Origin: Edaphochlamys debaryana
Lineage: Eukaryota; Chlorophyta; Chlorophyceae; Chlamydomonadales
Direction: 5' to 3'
Assembly (NCBI GenBank): GCA_016858145.1
Contig: JAEHOE010000260.1
Coordinates: 1 to 64,000, forward strand
Length of the DNA: 64,000 bases
Shown: piece by piece, positions 13,343-24,686 of the stretch
Numbering within the stretch: the first letter of the stretch is position 1
How the letters are laid out: every line of letters starts with the position of its first letter
Notes under the pieces: generated by a model
Told to the model about the DNA's origin: nothing
Databases searched by the model: none
What the model saw: only the letters and a program-made list of their open reading frames with translations
Program-made: the position numbers and the translations under genes

Positions 13343-14990
13343 CACTCAGAAGTACTCAGTCAAGGCTTTCAGCAGCGCCACAGTGCGCAGGCTTCAGGCA
13401 GCCAGGCTAGATGCGGAAGGCATTGGTCCCTTCCGCACCCGTCACACGTGAGGGCGCCTGGCCCTAGTGTGGGCGTTTACTAGTTGATCAGCACAGCAGG
13501 GCTGTGGCCGGCGAGCTTCAAGTGAGTACACTCTACCTGCTGTATTCGTTACCTGCGGCTGGGCGTACAAGTCCTTCCGCCTGGGGTGAATTCGACGGTG
13601 CATCGCCGGGTGGACACTGCCGAATGGACCGCAGTGACAGGCAAGGCCGCCATGGAGGCTCGCCCCTCAGAGCCCGACCTGAGCCTGCGACATGGGTGAG
13701 AGCTATGTATACTGTGTTTGGATTAGGCGCAGTTGAGGCCAAGGGCAGGCCACAGGGGTTCGGGGGGACAACTCAATTGTGGAGGGGGCGGGGGTCTGGT
13801 TCGTGCCAGGCCGTGTCGGAGGCCGAACTGTCGTCCCGCACGGTGCACGTCGATTACAATAGAAGCATGAATACCCTGCTAAGCGCCGATGTCGTTGACT
13901 GTAGTCGCGGCTCGGGCCCTGTCACATTCAGCATGTCTCGTGTCCGATACTCGCGACGCAACGTTTCGCGGCCGTACAGGCGACCCCTCCAGAACTGCTC
14001 CATCACCAGCACTGTATACATCGCGGCCAGAGCGGTGACGGGCCACGCAGGGTAAAGTGTGAAACCCGGCGCGGCATGTCGGGGGTCTCGCCATGTTGGC
14101 ACGACGCGAACAAGCACCGCCAGCTCCCGAGGATGGTCGCGATGCCCTGTGGCCAAGGGGTCTCGTGTTGTGGCAACAGGGGCTTTGCGGGCTTCGAAGC
14201 CGGGCGGGCCAGGGGACCGATGGTCTGAATCCTTCACTCCGGCAACTATGTCCCTACGTTGCACCCCACCCTGTGCGGACCACGGGGAATCCACTTGCAG
14301 CTGATGCCGCCCCGACCTGGCCCGGTAATCCGACTCAGGACGCATTGCCCCAGCACGGCATGTGGGTTATTCTGTGGCTCAGCCCCAGGGCGTACCCCTG
14401 CCTAGCAACAGCCAGCCATGCCCCGGGGGCGCCCGCGTCCCACAAGCGCAACCCGCTCGGCAGCTTGGAGATGGCGCGCGAATCAACGGCCCCCGGAATC
14501 AAGCAGCTAGGCTATAGATGTCATGAGATGCGGTACTGGTCTCTTCCAGGAAAGGCTGTAGGCGTGCGCTCTGCCCTCGAGTTGGTGGGGGGCACAAACA
14601 GCACTTGCATGCAACCCCAGCTGGGCGGCGAGGTCGCTGCCCAGCCTGCCGGGCGAGTCAAGATGAACTCTCTGCTGCGCTCAGGTATTGACCGAGAGCT
14701 CAAGCTGCTGGCGCGGGCTGGGGCGAAGGCCCGCCCGATGAGGTCAAAAGCCAGGGTCCCGTACCCACGCTTGCTGAGCCCCCCTTTTGCACAGCTCGAT
14801 ACACCGTATCTTCCTCTACCATAATGTCGTGGCGCTGGACGGTGCGAGCAAACATTCTCATGGCCGCTCGCGCTTGCGCTAGGGAGCACGCGGATGGGCG
14901 GGACAGGGCGCGTTACATAGCCATTGTCAAGTAGTTGGGCCCTAGGGCGGTGGGGGGTGGGGAGGCCGTAGGGACTTTCTGCCCTAAGTG
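13343..14990. repeat. Truncated last satellite copy
   Basis: This copy matches copy 7 and stops within the sequence that reads CCCTAAGTGAAGG in the other monomers. After CCCTAAGTG at 14990 the sequence changes abruptly to the U1 spacer. Confidence 0.92.
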
Positions 14991-14991
14991 C
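14990..14991. other. Breakpoint between satellite array and segmental duplication
   Basis: Base 14991 onward matches 45204 onward (U3), 30553 onward (U2) and 60757 onward (U4). To the left the other units carry the tail downstream of an NTPase gene, while here the satellite begins. No clear microhomology spans the join. Confidence 0.9.
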
Positions 14992-15070
14992 CGAGCTGCA
15001 GTCCGGGCTTTGGTGTCGCCGCCTTGCCCCGCTTGCCGTCCCACTACCGGGGCCCGAATTGTACTCGGGA

Positions 15071-15369
15071 GTTGAGCTGCCGACAGCAGGGGACGGAGGG
15101 CATGGCCTCCATGCAGTGCACTCGCATGCAATGCACCAGCAGCAGGGCTATCTAGCAATACACGGAGCGGCAGCAGATGTAGTTGGTGATGCGGCTGAGA
15201 ACGGCTACGCTTGAGTAACCGGCATGCTGTTGCTGTCGACGACGTCGAGCTGTGCCGGTTACGTCTAGCAGGCTGGCACAGGTCCAATGGGATACAGGCG
15301 CGTGTAGCACTTTCTCGAGCCCTTTGAAGAAGCCCCCAGCCGTAGTTGAGCTGCCGACAGCAGGGGACG
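15071..15369. repeat. 25-bp direct repeat pair in the unit spacer
   Basis: The same 25 bases, starting GTTGAGCTGCCGACAG, occur at 15071-15095 and 15345-15369. The pair is conserved in U2, U3 and U4. It may be a remnant of an internal duplication. Confidence 0.85.
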
Positions 15370-15617
15370 AAGCGGTGAGGAGGCTCATGCCTGTGGTGGC
15401 CCCGGTGCTTAAGGGCTCAGGTGTGTGCCCAAGGGCGCTCAACCGCAGGGGTCGCTGTGCGTTGCCTGCATGCGGCGTGGGCGCTGGCGTGGGCTCCCCA
15501 TGCGGCTTGTAGGAGCTTGGGCCACTTGGCGGAGAGCCTCACTAATGCGGCGCCTGGGTCCTCGCTACAAGCCTTACAACCGGGGCCACCGGCCGGACTC
15601 TTCATGTGCCTCACGTA

Positions 15618-15631
15618 TTACGGTACCGTAA
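15618..15631. repeat. Perfect 14-bp palindrome TTACGGTACCGTAA
   Basis: The same palindrome is at 45831-45844 (U3) and 61384-61397 (U4). U2 lacks five of these bases and reads TATTACCGTAAG near 31245, so the palindrome is absent there. Confidence 0.9.
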
Positions 15632-15956
15632 GCCAACAATCAATGCACCCGTCTTGGCCAACCAATTTGTCATGCTCACTCTTCCCCACTCACTGACTGA
15701 CCCGAGCTTGCGCTAGCGGCATCTTGCTCCCACTCAAGGGGAGCTGCATACGGTGCCGAATGCCAGGAACTCGAGGACCCCACAACATGAAGGAACAGTG
15801 AGCGCTCGGCCCACAATACCTGACAAACTGCCGTATGGTGCCACAAGTGGCCATGGCTAGGCCTTACCGGCGACTTACAGGCGCCGCCCCCAAGCAAATG
15901 GCATCTGAGCCGTGAACAATGCTCTGCCCCACTAGGCCAACAAACAACAACGAACA

Positions 15957-15961
15957 TTACA
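15957..15961 (-). promoter_or_regulatory. Polyadenylation signal TGTAA of MYND-A
   Basis: TTACA on the plus strand reads TGTAA on the gene strand and ends about 50 bases past the stop codon at 16012. TGTAA is the known volvocine algal poly(A) signal. Spacing is the same for MYND-C, A' and A''. Confidence 0.65.
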
Positions 15962-16011
15962 CTGCCATACCCGCCCGACCTCATACATTCATCCGCCAGA
16001 TCGTTCACCTG

Positions 16012-19000
16012 TCAGCTGCTGCGCCGGGCCCCGCCGCCGCCTCCCCCAGCGCCGCCCCGGCACGCCTCCCGGTGGCCCGACCGCCAGTGCGCCGTCTGGC
16101 ACTCGCGGCTGCAGTACGACGCAGTGCCGCCGCAGCCCGCGCACGCCCGCAGAGGCAGGGCCGCATCGCTGTCACCCTCCAGGTTGGCGCAGGCCGGGTT
16201 GGAGCAGCCGCCCAGGCACGCGCGGGCGGCGGCGGGCGAGGCCGGCAGCAGGGCGGCGGCGGCCTCCAAGCCAGGGAACCACGCACCGAAGCGAGCGGCC
16301 AGCGCGTGGGCCCCGGAGGCGGCGGACGCCCGTGCGCCGCCCCTGCCGCCCCGCGGCCCGCTGCCGTGCGCCCAGCGCACCAGCTGAGCCGCCAGCGCCT
16401 CCGCCGCCGCCGCGTGACCCCGGGCCCTGCACTCGGCACCCAGGGACCGCAGCTGCTGCGGCTGCCACGCCGGCGCCTCCCCTCCGCGTCCCGCCACCTC
16501 CTCCGGAAGCGCCGCCGCGACCGCGCAGCAGGCCTCCGCCAGGTGCGGCAGGTGGCTGCCACTCATCAATTGAATGGTGGAGTCTTGAGTCCATAAGTCA
16601 AGCGCTCTGCAGATAAGTCTCACGGGGAGTGACCACCTAAGCCAATCGGTGCCGGGGCCTCCGGCGGTACCGCCTCCCGGAGCGGCCCTTGAGGACGCCG
16701 ATCCTGCCGATCCTGCCAATCCTGCCGTCGATGCCAGGGCGTTTGGGGGCCCTCGGCGGGCAGCGGTGGCAGCGCATGCCAGGAGGGGCAGCACGTGGAG
16801 ACCACATGTCAGGGCCGAAGGCCTTACGGGGCAAAGCCCAGAGCGCGGCCACAGCTGAAGGGTGACCGACGGCAGCCAGGCCGCTGCCGCTGCCGCCAGC
16901 ATCTCCAGCAGCTGCCTCTCCGCCGGGGACAGCGCCCCGGCCCCGCCTTGGGCCAGCCCCGGGCCCTCGGTCTGCCGCGGGCGGCGCCCTCGGCTTGCCA
17001 AGCTCTCGAGCCACGACCGCCCGGCAGTCAGGAAGTGGCAAGCAGTTGTCAGTACTATGCATTCTTTTAGCTCGCCGTCAGAGCCACGGACGTTCACGTT
17101 GACGCTGAGGCCCTTTGTGATGGTCCGCACCAGCGCAGCCGCCTGCCGGGCGTCGCCCCACGCCAGCAGCGGGGCCAGCCGGGGCCAGCTTTCGCAGCCA
17201 GCGAAAGGGGCGAGGGCCTCAGACTCTGGGAGTGTTGAAAGCCCGCCCTCGCGCAGGCCGGCGGCGGTGCGGCGGAAGAGGCGCTCCAGGCAGGGCAGCA
17301 CGCCGCCGGCAAGCGCCGACTCCAGGCCGAGCGGCGGGGCGGGCGGCAGGGGCGCTGCGAGGCGGAACACAGCGCAGGTTGGGGGCACCCTTAGTCGAAT
17401 GGGCAAGAGACCAGGTGGATTCCTTGGGTAACGGACGTCAATGCCAGCCCACCTGGTGGCGGCAGCAACGACGGCAGGCAGCGCAACACGTCGCGTGCAT
17501 ACTGGGCTCCGACGCCCGTGTAAGCCGTCCCCAGGTGCGGGGCCAGGGCGACTGCCAGCCGCCACCAGTCCTCGCAATTGTCAGGGCCGCCGCTCAGTAG
17601 CCTCGCCGCGGCCAGGGCATGGAGCGCGACTTCTGCGGCCGCGCGCTCAAGCAGCAAGACCCGGCAGGGCCCCGCACCCTCTTGTGCGGCCGTCACGGCG
17701 GCTACCTCCTCCTCCTCCGTCCTTCCCGCGGCTGCCTCCACTGCGGCCTGCACCCCCACCCGAGCGGTCCGCAGTGCCAGGCCCAGGGCCGCCTCGCGGG
17801 ACAGCAGCGTGACCCCTGCCGCAGAGGTGGGGGCGCCTGGCTCCAAGGGCAGCCACGTCAGGAAGGCAACCAGGCTCCGCAGCGATCCATCACAGCGGTA
17901 GGTGCGCGGCCCCTGCCCCCCTGCCCCGGACAGCTCTCGAAGCCTCTCCCGCGCCTCCATCCGCACCAGGGCGGAGACACCCCGCCCCACGCTGGGCTCG
18001 AGGCCGTACGTGTCCTCGCCGTCCATGGCCGAGAGGACCGCTACGCCGTAGGCCAGGGACGTGTAGAATGCGCCGGGGCCGCGCGCTGCAGCACGGGCCA
18101 GGCTTGCGGGCCGCGTTTCTACATGCGCTCCCTCAAGGGTGGTCAGGGCCCACATGGCATATCGGATAGTGCGGTCGGCGTGCCCGCAGAGTACATCCAC
18201 GAAGGCGGGATCTGCCCCGGGCGGCTCTTCCTTGGCTGCGCCGTCGAACACGGCCCACAGCCGGAAGACCGACGCTAGGGCCGCGTGCTAGGGACGTGTG
18301 CTCCGCCACGGCGCTCGCCCGCAGCGCCGCCGCCAGCTCCTGGGCGTAGCAGGCCGATGAAGCCGCAGCCTCCGCAACCGCAGCGCCCGAGGGAGCTGAA
18401 CTGCCGCTGGCCGCAGCCCCCGCGGGCTGAGCAGGCGCACTGGGCTCCGGCGCCGCGCGGCTGGCCGCAGCAGCGGCAGCGCTCTGGGGTCCAGGACCCG
18501 CGTCCGGCTCTCGTATTGCCAGCTGCAGGCAACCCCGCATCAGGTGTGCAGCTGCTCCCACCAGGTCAACGGTAGGCACCAGGAGCATCAGTAGCGCAGG
18601 AGCGTCCGCTTGCAGGAAGGGCCCGACGCCGACGGCAGCGGCCGCGGCCGCGGCCCGGTCTGCGACGAACTCCAGCTCCGCCCGAGCGTCCGCGAGACGG
18701 CCCGACAGAGCCTCGAGCGTCTGGGACAGGACCAGGCGCCGGGCAAAGTCGAGGACCGGGGCAGCAGGGTTGGACGAGCCCAGAAGGCACCCGCAGAGCA
18801 GCACCACGGCCTCGAGCGCCTCGATCTTGGCCTTCAGCCCCTGCTGCTCCTCAAGGCTGCGCTGATGAGGCGACCGTGTCCAACGCGTCGCCTCATTGGT
18901 CACGAGCAGGAGAGCCCGCTTGAACGCTGGCCGTGACAGCAGCTCGGCGATGGTACTCTTAGCAGCAGCTTTATCCGTGTTTGCCCAGAGACCCGGACGC

Positions 19001-19155
19001 CAAGCCAGACTCTTTGCTGTTGATGCAAGGGCAGACAGCGAGGCCGGGCTGGCCTGTGCTTCTGCCCCGAGGACCGCCTCCGCTTGCGCGATGAAGTCGC
19101 GGACCTCCTGCTCAGCCTCCGGGCACATCAGTGTCTGTGCTAGTTGTGCAGCCAT
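16012..19155 (-). pseudogene. MYND-A: alanine-rich MYND zinc-finger protein, one frameshift
   Basis: The chosen start is the ATG at 19153-19155 (MAAQLAQTL), which aligns with starts in the B and C paralogues; an upstream in-frame ATG at 19191 is possible. A single intron (17355-17452, 98 bases, CAG|GTGGGC to CTCGCAG) is placed by the conserved acceptor. The C terminus has a MYND-type finger with cysteines in CSNPAC, CAGC, SYC and SREC, ending HWRSGHREAC. This family is thought to act in protein interaction; the substrate is unknown. Near 18281-18295 the copy has 7 bases more than MYND-B, between a doubled CCCTAGC, and this shifts the frame after ALRASAVAEHT. Without those 7 bases the frame would run for about 1012 residues. 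U3 shares the lesion. An expressed truncated form or unusual splicing is possible. Confidence 0.7.
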
Positions 19156-21694
19156 GACGCACGTTTGCGCTAAGTTACGGGAACTGCACACACAGCCTAG
19201 GATGGAGTGGGAAGCGTCAAGGCGGCAGCAGGGCTAGCTATGTCGTGATCCTTTGTGACAGCACTACAAAGTACATAATAGCGGGCAGGTTGCGGGCACC
19301 CGCCCTCCCCCCCTCATCCGTAGCCCCCACACCCGCCCCCCACGCCCCCCACGAAACAGACTGCCCGTTACTCGCTCCGCCCACTGCTCGGTCGACCCAC
19401 CCATGGCCGTGCAAGCCCCCGTTGATTGCCGCATCTTTCTTTGGGTGGGGCTGGGGGGTGGGCCGCGGGGGGCGTGTGTGTGTGTGTGACACCTCGGCCT
19501 GACGGTGCTCCAGCTCCGCGTGAACGCACCTGGGCTGGCCCCTGGGCAAGAAGCGGGCGGTGGTGGAGCCGGGGGTCACGAAGCGGGCGGCGGATGGGGT
19601 GGACCTTACAGGCGGTAGCGGCTGAGGCGGTGCTGTGTTGGGGCGGTATGGGCTCAAGCGTTGAGTTGAAGGACGTGGCCACTGATGGTTTACGCTTGCG
19701 CGGCTTCCTCCTGACCCAAGCAGGAGCGGTCGGCGGCCCCCCCCAGCGCATCCCCCCAGCCCCGGAAGTCTTGAGGGGCAGGAGCAGGTTGTGCGACCTG
19801 AAAAGGGCGGGATTGCGCACGTGCTGTGTTTCCGCTTTCCGGGGTAGAAGTGGAGGGCCCTGCAGCCCAGGCACCTCCGCTGGGGGATCAACGGCGCCGG
19901 TTGGCGCCTTGGGGTAAAGGACAAGGACGGACACCGCTCGACCATCAGCAGCGACAACGCAACGGTGCTGGCGCTGCAAGGCAGTGCCGGTCCCTGGTTG
20001 GTGGACGCCAGGAGAGGGGCAACGCAGGGCACCTACGTCCACAGTCAGTCCTATGGGGCAGTGGGGGAGGCTTGCCGGCTTCGCTTGCTGCGTGGACACA
20101 CCGGTCCTCACTTCCCCCTTTCGTGCAGGAGTTGGTGGCGGGCGACTGACTTCGGGCAAGGATGTGGCGCTCACGGGTTAAGAGAATGCACTGCAAGTAA
20201 CGAGGGCACGCTCAGATCCAGACTCCCGGCCCACAGGGGCTGACGACGACCGGCTGGAGGCCACCACATGAAGCAGCAGTCTCGCTCTTTAAGTAGTCAT
20301 CCGCCCGCGCACAGATTGCAGAGGAGGACAAGGGGCCCGTCACACAAGGCGGTTCCTACCGACGGTGGCAACGCACTGCACCCTCCGCCTAACCTTTCCC
20401 TCAGCGCTTGCGGCTGTGTGGTGCCCAGTGGGCCCTAGGGTGCCTCATCCTGCCTCATGGGGAGCCTGGGAGCGCTGGGAGGCGTCCAGGACGTAGGTTG
20501 TTGTACGGTGCGTCTGGTACGGTGCGCGTGTGGTTGGTTATCTTTATTCCCGGAGACGCGGGGACCGGGCAACCTCGGGGAATCATAGTGTGATGTGGCA
20601 GACAGCGGGTGGGGGACGGGGCTGAGGGACGGCACGCTGCCCGGCACGGCCGTATTGGCTTAGTTACGCACGAGTCACCACAAGCGCCGGGCGGCAGGCT
20701 GACTGCAGCTGCGCTGCTGCGGTCGAGAGGTGCAAGCCTGGTCGGCATGAAGTTGCTCTGCTGCAGAGGATGCCGAGGCTCCGGCTGTTCGGCCCATGAA
20801 AGGCGGGACAAAAGGTAACCGCTAGCTCTCCAGCGATGCGCACAACTCAGTGCCCCGCCATGGCGCTACTCAAGCCGACAAATGCTAGAACAACACGCCC
20901 TTACTCTCGCTCACTGCGCGTCAGAGCAACCCTCCCGCGATCCTCCTGGCCCGTGATATATTTCTGAATGTGCAAGCCCCACCGCTAGCGGTACAGACAG
21001 TGGTATGGACACGACGCTCCGACCCTTTAGCACTTCCATGCTCCACTCCCTCGAGAAGCTGCCCGCAGGTGGGCTCCCGGAGCACGCAAGGCCCCCACCC
21101 TAATGCACAGAAACCGCTCTCTCCAAGCCTGGGCCGTCGCCTCAGCTCTCCGTAGTCACCATATGCCGAACTAGGCAGAGGCACGTTCCCGCTGCCGGCA
21201 ACTACAGGGCCGGCCTGCGCGACCGGTCTTCCCAGGCCTGCCGTTGCGCATATCAAGCGAGTCTTACGGTATACACGACACAGTTTAAATGTTGATGAAA
21301 CCCCCGCTTGGCTCCCTGGAGTTAGACATTACGGGAGACAACGCGAGCACGAATAGGAAACCCCAGCAATGCCAACCACCTGTGTCACAAGACACCACGC
21401 CCGCCCACATCGCCTGCCTTGCAGGCGCAACCAGGAAACCCCATGGCCCGCATGTCGCACGTGTTAAGACGGTACTAGTACATGTGTAGTGCGCGCAGTG
21501 CACTTTGCCAAGCACCCTGCACAGAACAATGCAATGCAATCCTCCACACCACCGGTCTCCGTCAGCAGCCCTCGCTCCACACCCACACAGCCAGTGCAGA
21601 GCAACCCGCAAGCCTACACTCATTGCCGCTTTTCCCAGACCATGCCCAGCTGCGCCAACGCCTAACCTGCCCGCCACGCTGTTCCCTGCACCCC
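19156..21694. other. Spacer between MYND-A and MYND-B, no gene recognised
   Basis: It contains the upstream region of MYND-A and the downstream region of MYND-B, a (GT) run at 19474-19488 and the palindrome GTACTAGTAC at 21472-21481. A 264-codon minus-strand frame (19238-20032) and a 268-codon frame overlap each other and show low-complexity, proline/arginine-rich content. They look like GC-driven chance frames. No TGTAA signal was found for MYND-B. U3 repeats this spacer; U2 has unrelated sequence here. Confidence 0.7.
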
Positions 21695-24686
21695 TCAGCC
21701 GCTGCGCCTTGCTCCGCTGCCGCCGCCGCCGCCCCCAGCGCCGCCCCGGCACGCCTCCCGGTGGCCCGACTGCCAGTGCGCCGTCTGGCACTCGCGGCTG
21801 CAGTACGACGCAGCGCCGCCGCAGCCCGCGCACGCCCGCAGCGGCAGGGCCGCATCGCTGTCGCCCTCCAGGTTGGCGCAGGCCGGGTTGGAGCAGCCGC
21901 CCAGGCACGCGCGGGCGGCGGCGGGCGAGGCCGGCAGCAGGGCGGCGGCGGCCTCCAAGCCAGGGAACCACGCACCGAAGCGAGCGGCCAGCGCGTGGGC
22001 CCCGGAGGCGGCGGACGCCCGTGCGCCGCCCCTGCCGCCCCGCGGCCCGCTGCCGTGCGCCCAGCGCACCAGCTGAGCCGCCAGCGCCTCCGCTGCCTCC
22101 GCCGCCGCCGCGTCCCCCCGGTTCCGGAGCTCAGCACCCAGGGACCGCAGCTGCTGCGGGCTCCATGACACTTCTGTGTCGCCTATGCGCATAACGTCCT
22201 CCGGGATCGCCGCCGCGACCGTGCAGCAAGCCTCCGCCAGGTGCGGCGGGCAGGCGATCTTCATCGTGGTAAGTGCGCTGAGCACCATGCCCACGAGGTG
22301 CATGGGGCACAGCTCCGCAAGCCAGCCAGCGCCGCCGCCGCCCGATGACGCCCCCGCCCCTCCAGTGCCGCCGCCGCCGAGGCCGCCAGCTCCAGCAGCA
22401 GCGAGGGTGGCCCAGGGAGCTCGGGAGGTGAGGTCAACGCATGCCAGGAGGGGCAGAGTGCGGAGGCAGGCAGCGAGCAGTGCCTCGTTGATGGTACCAC
22501 GCATCGCCCGTCCCACCACGTCGCCGATCAGCGGCGGCAGCCAGGCCGCCGCTGCTGCCGCCAGCATCTCCAGCAGCTGCCGCTCCGCCGGCGACAGGGC
22601 CCCTGCCCCGCCTCCGCCTCCGCCCGGCCCCGCGCCTCGCCCCTGTCGGGCTGCTGCCAGGCCCTCGAGCCAGGCCCGTCCCTCGGACAGAAAGCTGCTC
22701 GTGAACCACAGCAGTGCGGTCGCACATGCCACCTTGTCGGGGCTGACGATAGGGGTTCGCTGCTTTGCCTCGAGGCCCTTCCCGATGCTCCTCACCAGCG
22801 CAGCCGCCTGCCGAGCGTCGCCCCACGCCAGCAGCGGGGCCAGCCGGGGCCAGCCCCCAGGGGTTGTCTTGATGAATGCGGCGAGGGCTTCCGCCTCGTG
22901 GCATCGAGGCATTTCCGGCTGGTTCTCGCCGGGCCCGCCCTCTAGCAGGCTGGCTGCGGCGCGGCGGACGAGGCGCTCCAGGCAGGGCAGCACGCCGCCG
23001 GCGAGCGCCGACTCCAGGCCGAGCGGCGGGGCGGGCGGCAGGGGCGCTGCGGGGAGGGGTAGGATCAGGCGTGCCTGTTACGAGCAGGTTTTGTGAGCGG
23101 GCAAGCCTTGCCTGGTGTAGCCAAGAAGCGGTCATGCTCAAGCCCATGCAATCACCCTGGCATCCCTGGCAGTTGGAACCGTAGAGCGCCGCCCGAATGC
23201 CAACACACCTGGAGACGGAGCCACCCTTGGAGCCTGCGCCAGCACGTTTGTCCCATAGTGTGCTGCGAAGAGCGCGTCGGGCAACTGTAGTTGCGGGGCC
23301 AGGGCAGCCGCCAGCCGCCACCACTCCTCGCCCAGGTCAGGGCCGCCTATCAACGACCTCAACGAGATCAGAGCACGGAGCGAGAGGCCCGCGGCCCCGT
23401 TCCACGTCAGCAGCACTCGGCAGCACCCAGAGCCCTGTTGTGCGGCCGTCAAAGCCGCTACCTCCTCCTCCTCCGTCCTTCCCGCTGACGCCTCCGCCGC
23501 GGCTTGCACCCCCACCCGAGCGGTCCGCAGTGCCAGGCCCAGGGCCGTCTCGCGGGGCAGCAGCGGCTGTGTCCCCGCTGACATGGCTTTCTCCCGCTCG
23601 GGCCACGCCAGATAGGCGACGAGGCTATCCAGCGTTTCCTCACAACGATAGGCTCCCGCACCCCGCCCCCAGTCCTCGTACAGCTCGCTCAGCCTGTCCT
23701 CCGCCTCCATCCGCACCAGGGCGGAGACACCCCGTATCACGCTGGGCTCCAGGCCGTGCGTGCCCCCGCCGTCCATGGCCGAGAGGACCGCGATGCCATG
23801 GGCCAGGGCCGTGTAGGAGGCGCAGGGGCCGAGGACCGCGGCGCTCTCAAGGGCCGCGGGCAGTGTGCGCAGGTGAAATGTGGAGATGCTGCGGAGTATC
23901 TTTGTCATCTCGCCATGTCGACGTCCCTTGGCAGCAAGCCCAGGGCGTCGTGTTGGGCAGACGGCCCGGCGGCAGCGGTGTGCTCCAGGGCCCACAGCCG
24001 AAGGACAGAGGCGAGGGCGACCCACGTGTGCTCCACCACGGCGCTCGCCCGCAGCGCCGCCGCCAGCTCCTGGGCGTAGCAGGCCGATGCAGCCTCTGTG
24101 CTGGAGGGACTCGCACTGCCGCTGGCCGCAGTGGCCGCCAGGCGAACGCAGCCATGCACCAGGCTGACGACCCCGCTCACTACAAGTGTGACGTTCATGC
24201 GCAAGTCCGCTGATGCTTGTAGGACTGGCCCGACGCCGCCGGGAGCGGCCGCCGTCGCTGCTTGGTCTGCAAGGAGCTCCAGCTCCGCCCGAGCGTCGGA
24301 GAGACGGCCCGATAGAGCCTCGAAAGTCTGGGATAGGATTAGGCGCCGGGTCGAGGACCGAGGGCGTGGCTGCCACCACATCAATCTGGTATCCGCAGAG
24401 GACCATTGTCGCCACATGGTATGCGCAGAGGTTGGCCGCAGCGCGCATCGCGTCAAGTTTCGCCTCGCCAGCAGCTGTGCTACGCTGCTGCTCAGGCGAG
24501 AGACCGCTCTTTTGTCCATGCTTGCACATGCTCAGTCAGCGCATCTGCGCGCGACTTGAGGGCAGCCAGCGCGGCCGGGCTGACCTCCGCTCCTGCCTGG
24601 TGGACCGCCTCGTCACGCGCGATGAAGTTGCGGACTTCCTGCACAGCCTCCCGAGACAACAGCGTCTGTGCTTGCTGTGCAACCAT
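21695..24686 (-). pseudogene. MYND-B: MYND zinc-finger paralogue with compensating deletions
   Basis: The start is ATG at 24684-24686 (MVAQQAQTL). The first frame stops at 24492 (ending RSLA). The rest is read in another frame from near 24529, because a segment present in MYND-A (from about AAAKSTIAEL to SPHQRS) is missing; all B-type copies share this. The intron is 23047-23208 (162 bases, CAG|GTGTGT to CCGCAG). Compared with U3, this copy lacks 5 bases (CAAAG) near 24349 and 7 bases (AACGGCC) near 23913. Together they keep the overall frame, but about 145 residues between them are read in a foreign, arginine-rich frame. The C-terminal half and the MYND finger (SYC, SREC, HWQSGHREAC) are intact, with the stop at 21695. 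Translation could start at the inner MCKHGQ codon. Confidence 0.65.

Larger units (their letters stand above)
1..14990. repeat. Tandem satellite array, monomer about 1.9 kb, 7 full copies plus one partial
   Basis: Taking CACTCAG at position 1 as the monomer start, copies begin at 1, 1889, 3829, 5733, 7634, 9540, 11441 and 13343. Their lengths are 1888, 1940, 1904, 1901, 1906, 1901, 1902 and 1648 (partial) bases. All copies are head to tail. Copies 6-8 are nearly identical; copy 6 differs for example near 11139 (CTG for CCT). Open reading frames occur in several frames on both strands but break with each small indel, so the array is read as non-coding. From memory, C. reinhardtii repeat libraries list a large minisatellite of similar monomer size; this was not checked. 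Array size, location and homogeneity fit a subtelomeric, centromere-flanking or other heterochromatic block, which the window cannot distinguish. Confidence 0.95.
14991..16011. other. Spacer downstream of MYND-A, no gene recognised
   Basis: Repeated in all four units (30553-31642, 45204-46224 and 60757-61777). It contains a 25-bp direct repeat, a 14-bp palindrome and the MYND-A polyadenylation signal. Short overlapping reading frames on both strands show no recognisable protein. Confidence 0.75.

Noticed and set aside
1..14990. CRISPR array or rDNA/5S cluster
   Set aside because: The 1.9-kb monomers have no spacer structure, and no rRNA or tRNA signature was found in the unit.
14981..14990. 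CCCTAA-like telomere motif
   Set aside because: A single CCCTAA inside each satellite monomer; no tandem telomere repeat occurs anywhere in the window.
16012..16596. Plus-strand and second minus-strand frames of 185-225 codons across the MYND exon
   Set aside because: They are shadows of the MYND-A C-terminal exon, arginine/alanine-rich and without motifs.
19238..20174. Minus-strand frames of 264 and 268 codons upstream of MYND-A
   Set aside because: They overlap one another in different frames, are proline/arginine-rich and match no known family. Chance frames are common at this GC.
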